Assembly: GCA_029532415.1 (NCBI GenBank) | Contig: JAQOTA010000053.1 | Location: forward strand, 5,146,001 to 5,210,000 | DNA length: 64,000 nucleotides | Reading direction: 5' to 3' | From: Marasmius tenuissimus | Taxonomy: Eukaryota > Basidiomycota > Agaricomycetes > Agaricales > Marasmiaceae | Shown here: positions 60,601 through 64,000 of the stretch, one piece after another | How positions within the stretch are numbered: position 1 is the first letter of the stretch | How the letters are laid out: each line of letters opens with the position of its first letter | Position numbers and translations under genes: made by a program | Notes under the pieces: generated by a model | Databases searched by the model: none | Seen by the model: the letters and a program-made list of their open reading frames with translations, nothing else | What the model was told of the DNA's origin: nothing

Positions 60601-61210
60601 CATGGAGAAATCAGACACAGCTGCTGAGTGTGCTCGAGTCGATATATACCAAAGAAGGGCAATACGTTTGGATGCTTCAATTGGCGCCATAGAATCGCTT
60701 CCCGCAAGTATTCCTATTTAAAACAGGAAGTCAGTCATATGTTGATGGACAGCAAAACAGCCTACGTTTGTCAATTTGACTAAGTCAGATTTGAGGTACA
60801 CTTTCACGACCTTCAAACACACCAACATGCTCGAGGCGCCAATAGATCCCTTCCAGACATCCCCGAACCCTCCCGCAGCGATAGGATATTCTCCAATCTT
60901 CTTCACATTTTGTATCGATAGACATGTTGGGTATAAGCCAGAGTTCTTTGACAGACGAAGCATGGCGGAGAAGATTGCAGGTCGTAACTCTGGCGATAGA
61001 TCTGGGTAGTCTATGAGCTAGAAGGAGGTCAGATTGCATTCGGTTCTCGTACCGACTGAGACTCGCCTGCTGCATACGATCGAGCCATTGCTGAGCTGGA
61101 CGTCCCTTCTTGGCCAAGAAGCCTTGCAACCTCGACTTGTCCGCGAAAGTCCACTTCAGGGTCTGTTCAAAGCGTTTCAATTCCGTCTCAGATGCCATAG
61201 GTGTCTTCAA
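57643..61210 (-). CDS. K7: kinase-VHS fusion truncated before GAT, transitional form
   Basis: The N-terminal module (ASETELKRFEQTLKWTFADK, AQQWLDRMQQ) is followed by a kinase domain: AAGGFGDVWKG, VCLKVVKVYL, HGDLKGLNIL, IADFGLSRI and intact APE (RWLAPELLVG). After it comes the plain-kinase tail motif WSESLFTQVWENVEYRSLSP. A GTACGT...TCGCAG intron at about 59306-59352 keeps frame into ALPRTLQVVIKDFWNSVSG, then QWQRIGPDYAQNLNRGRA. The text next becomes that of V (REDLDDTSYDPVEPFPNPHP, HHHHQHTGSTDTTATMQMI, EGGWLSRWTIGGRDKDKDHG) and the VHS domain (DWALVLDVCERASASDSNAK, LWAIMLRNSTDTFIGQSTSR). It stops at HHTGQQ, where V has CAG and this copy TAA (57643-57645). The VHS is complete and the GAT is absent. 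The start could be 61210 or 61198. About 1,000 aa. Confidence 0.72.
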
Positions 61211-62485
61211 GGTCGAGCTATGAGGTGGTTTCGAGCGAAAAAAGGGCAGCGACCAACACCGTCTGGTTGATCATCGACATCACTGAGTATCACTGCCAAC
61301 CAAGATCTTGTTCTGCCCCATCTTTCCGATTTTAGTCGAATAGCAGTAAAGATGCGTGGAATTTTGCCATTGGTGGCGGTTTTGCAAGACTTCTGTGATA
61401 CCGCGATGGGAATCGACCAGGAGTTGAACAATGAAAGAGACAGAAAAAGCCTTCAGGGCGGTGTTAGTTGTGAGTGAGACAGAAAGCGGGCCGGACCTCC
61501 GTCCTGCGAGCTTACTCCAGGCCCACCAGTGACCACCACGAAATTGAAAACGTACGAGCGCTGCGTTCAGCTTGACCCTGCCATCCAGATACCTCACCAT
61601 TAACGCACTATTCAGCATTCTTAAACTCTAATTCACAAGCATACGCTCCGTAGGTCAATATTCAATGCCAAGACTCTGGTGTAGCATGAAGGATGTTGGA
61701 TGTGAGGAGATAAAGTTAGAAGGTTTGAGCATTCTCGAAACTTTGTGCACTATCAGGATTCTACCTATTTCGTGAGTTTTGTATACGAGTTCTCGATGCC
61801 TACTAGAACTAACAAATCGCATTTGACGGTCCACAGATTGTTCTGTGGTAGATTTAGTGTTTTTATGCGCCAGCTAAAGCAAGAAAGGCCTCAAAATAGT
61901 CATGTCGATCTATCAGAAAAGGCTGGAAGCACACCTTGTATCAGCGTTCCGACCCTCTAATGCTATCATCTTGTACCAAGTTACGCTCCTACGGACCGCG
62001 ATACGCAGGTGAGTCTCAGCTCTCGTGCAGGTAGCTCAGAAATTCATCTTATCTCAATCCAGGCCACAAGAACTAGGGATAATGTCAACAGAATATACGA
62101 ATTGAAGAACGAAAGCGAAGGAAAGCGGTGTAACGGTCGGTCGAGCGGGTTGGGAGAAGGCAGTCGGATCAAGTGCATGGAGTTGTTTGAGATCGTCGGG
62201 AGGTAAGTGTTCTCTTTGCCTCTCTTCTGCGCCTCGCTCGATATAACCTCCCGTTTAGTCAGCGTATGAAGACGCGAACAAAGAGTCGCATGCTCACGGA
62301 GGCACCTGGGATGGGGACTCGATGATAATGGTAGACGCACAGCAATATCCATTCGAAGTACTTTGTATGTTTCGACTCGTGGGTGGCCGGTTGAGGACGC
62401 GAAGTGTCCGGATTGAATAGCATCTACCTTCTGGTTCGGATTGGATTTAGGATGGATGACAGAGACCTTAACCCGCTCATCGATG
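61211..62485. other. K7 promoter side and spacer, no supported gene
   Basis: Frames of 60-150 codons occur on both strands, but none shows a domain or linked exons. Confidence 0.45.
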
Positions 62486-62942
62486 TCGAGACCTCGTGTC
62501 AAAGTTTTCTAAGACGGATATCCTGTACGCCTGCAATTACCGATATCCAATCTCGATCTGGAGTTCTAATCACGAAACACTACCTACAGCCCAACCCACG
62601 GACCTCCCTACAAAACCATCGACCGCACCAGTCACGGTGACTTTCCAGGCTGCGAAGACCTCCGCGGATGCATACCCTCCCTTCAACCCGAATCCATATA
62701 TTCGGTCATTTCCACGAAACTCACGGAGCGTACACTCATCTATGGAAAGACAATACCTGCCCAGGAATTCAGAACGACTTCACAGCTCCACCTGAGGAAT
62801 CGGACAATAGACCCCAATGTTGAGAGCACGGTATTTGTGAATCCGGCGGATTAGCCTAGGGGGGAACGAAGAGCGGAGTATGCCACGAAGGAATTTGATA
62901 TTGATAAATTTCAACAGATCGTGGCGGAGCTGTTAGATTGAG
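62486..62942 (+). pseudogene. Degenerate copy of the metallophosphoesterase C-terminus
   Basis: The sequence follows 56175-56630 closely: SKFSKTDILYA matches SKFPKTDILYA, and the nucleotides for THGPPYK, HGDFPGCEDLR and the GHIHEAHG region are recognisable. The frame is lost several times: the H-G-H stretch has a small deletion, and NPADWP-like sequence meets an in-frame stop (GGCGGATTAG). It lacks the 5' half with the SDTHSH, GGD and GNHD motifs, so it cannot encode an enzyme. Confidence 0.8.
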
Positions 62943-63530
62943 ATGTTTGTTTTCTACATGACAGATGCTTGCACGAACCAGAACGGAAATACTCCGTCGT
63001 CGAGAGGTAGGTGCAGGCCCTGCGTCAAGCGAGCGATAGAATCATCCGGAGGCCCTTCAGATCTTATGACGGAGTCGTAAGGCTAAAGATCTCTCATTGA
63101 TCTCGCTTAGTGACTAAGACTGAGACTGGCGATGGTCGAAGCAACGTCGGGCAGTGCGAACGTTGGATTTTCACCGAACCTCGGCCAGCATGAGCCTGTG
63201 CCCCAGCGATGTGCGAGGCTCGGTACTCAGTTCGAGTCACCAGCCATTTTTTTCGAACTCGGTCAGCAGCACCTTCGTGGGGCGGAACTCATACTATCCT
63301 GGTGTCATGTGTGGGTGCGTGTGTGTCCACAATCGCGTCACTACTCTGGCTCATGCATTATGAATTATGACCACTAACTGATTTTATCAGTTCCAGTAAA
63401 AAACGGGCAAGTATCATATCGGCTCAGATGAAACTGGAGGACTGGGAGCATCGCGACCGTACTGACTGTAAGCCCGATTGTAGAACCGTAGAACCTGAGA
63501 TCCAACTGACATTAACGGACGTTAGATGTT
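62943..63530. repeat. Second copy of the metallophosphoesterase 3' flank
   Basis: This is a direct repeat of about 56630-57230 with scattered changes. Shared blocks include ACTCCGTCGTCGAGA against TTCCGTCGTCGAGA, GGTCAGCAGCACCTTCGTGG in both, and ACCTGAGATCCAACTGACAT in both. Together with the pseudogene it forms a duplicated segment of about 1.05 kb flanking K7. Confidence 0.8.
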
Positions 63531-64000
63531 CACCAAACCTCGGTGCTAGGAGTTGAGTATCGAGGCTAATGGCACTATTATGAATGGACTTTTTATGCAC
63601 TGCGTCGGACGATTTTAACCTAGATCAGACACCTTCGTCCGATGAAAGGCGGTAAAGAGGCGAAGAGCGGAGTCCCATGACCCAATGGCGATACAATTTT
63701 CTCAAAGTACTGTATCCACAATACTTTAGACGAATGCTCTACGGAGACTAGTGTCAATCAATTACTGTGATCGCTCAAAGTACCCGCCGCCCTAATCCAC
63801 CTGGAACTCCCTGTTTGTAAGAATAGAAGTGAGCTGAGGTCCTGGAGTGTATAATTGGAACTGATTCACGTACATAGATGAGATACTCCACGAGCCTTCT
63901 GTGCCTGTTACGTCTCGGCGTATATCATTTCATCCTCGTCCCCCCATCTCACTTATCCCATGCGAGCAAGAACTCTGGCTCGCCACATGATCAAAGCGTA
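63531..64000. other. Right edge, no supported gene
   Basis: I saw no gene, RNA or repeat that could be supported here. Confidence 0.5.

Noticed and set aside
61280..61618. 112-codon minus-strand frame upstream of K7
   Set aside because: No recognisable motif or linked exon, and it lies where the K7 promoter is expected.

Overview
The window looks like a stretch of a basidiomycete (Agaricomycetes-type) nuclear genome. Genes are cut by many short introns (about 45-75 nt, GT...AG). Typical fungal families are present: an aryl-alcohol-oxidase-like GMC oxidoreductase, a FunK1 kinase, a P-loop sulfotransferase-like protein and Mcd4, the GPI ethanolamine-phosphate transferase. The two tRNA-Ala genes each carry an intron at the canonical position. 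I cannot name the species. No rRNA, CRISPR or prokaryotic signal was seen.

Layout. 1-1.1 kb: an unrecognised coding-like stretch. 1.6-8.4 kb: ordinary metabolic genes: a short-chain dehydrogenase (-), a secreted GMC oxidase (-), tRNA-Ala (-) and a DsbA-like thioredoxin-fold protein (+). 8.7-42.6 kb: the remarkable part, an array of paralogous TKL-like kinase genes, here called K1 to K6, around one stand-alone VHS-GAT gene (V, LSB5-like). K1 (-), K3, K4 and K5 (+) are in-frame fusions of an N-terminal helical module and a kinase domain to a VHS endosomal-sorting domain. In K4 and K5 a GAT domain follows. K2 fuses the same kinase to an unrelated coiled-coil protein, and K6 has a short kinase tail only. 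A 2.27 kb near-perfect palindrome sits between K4 and K5. 43.6-56.6 kb: housekeeping genes: sulfotransferase-like (+), FunK1 kinase (+), a broken short-chain dehydrogenase (-) carrying a transposon with terminal inverted repeats, Mcd4 (-) and a metallophosphoesterase (+). 57.6-61.2 kb: a seventh kinase copy, K7 (-), fused to a VHS segment very close to that of V. It lies between two direct copies of the end of the metallophosphoesterase gene (56.2-57.2 and 62.5-63.5 kb).

How the genes may work together. The VHS and GAT domains of the Lsb5/GGA/Hse1 group bind ubiquitin and clathrin- or actin-linked partners on endosomes. Joining them to a kinase could place kinase signalling on endocytic cargo. 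The array shows repeated duplication, domain loss, internal GAT duplication and probable gene conversion between V and K4. K7 keeps features of both parents and looks like the most ancestral form of the fusion. That the fusions are expressed is inferred from intact splice sites and reading frames and is not shown. All gene models were spliced by eye, so exon edges may be off by a few bases.
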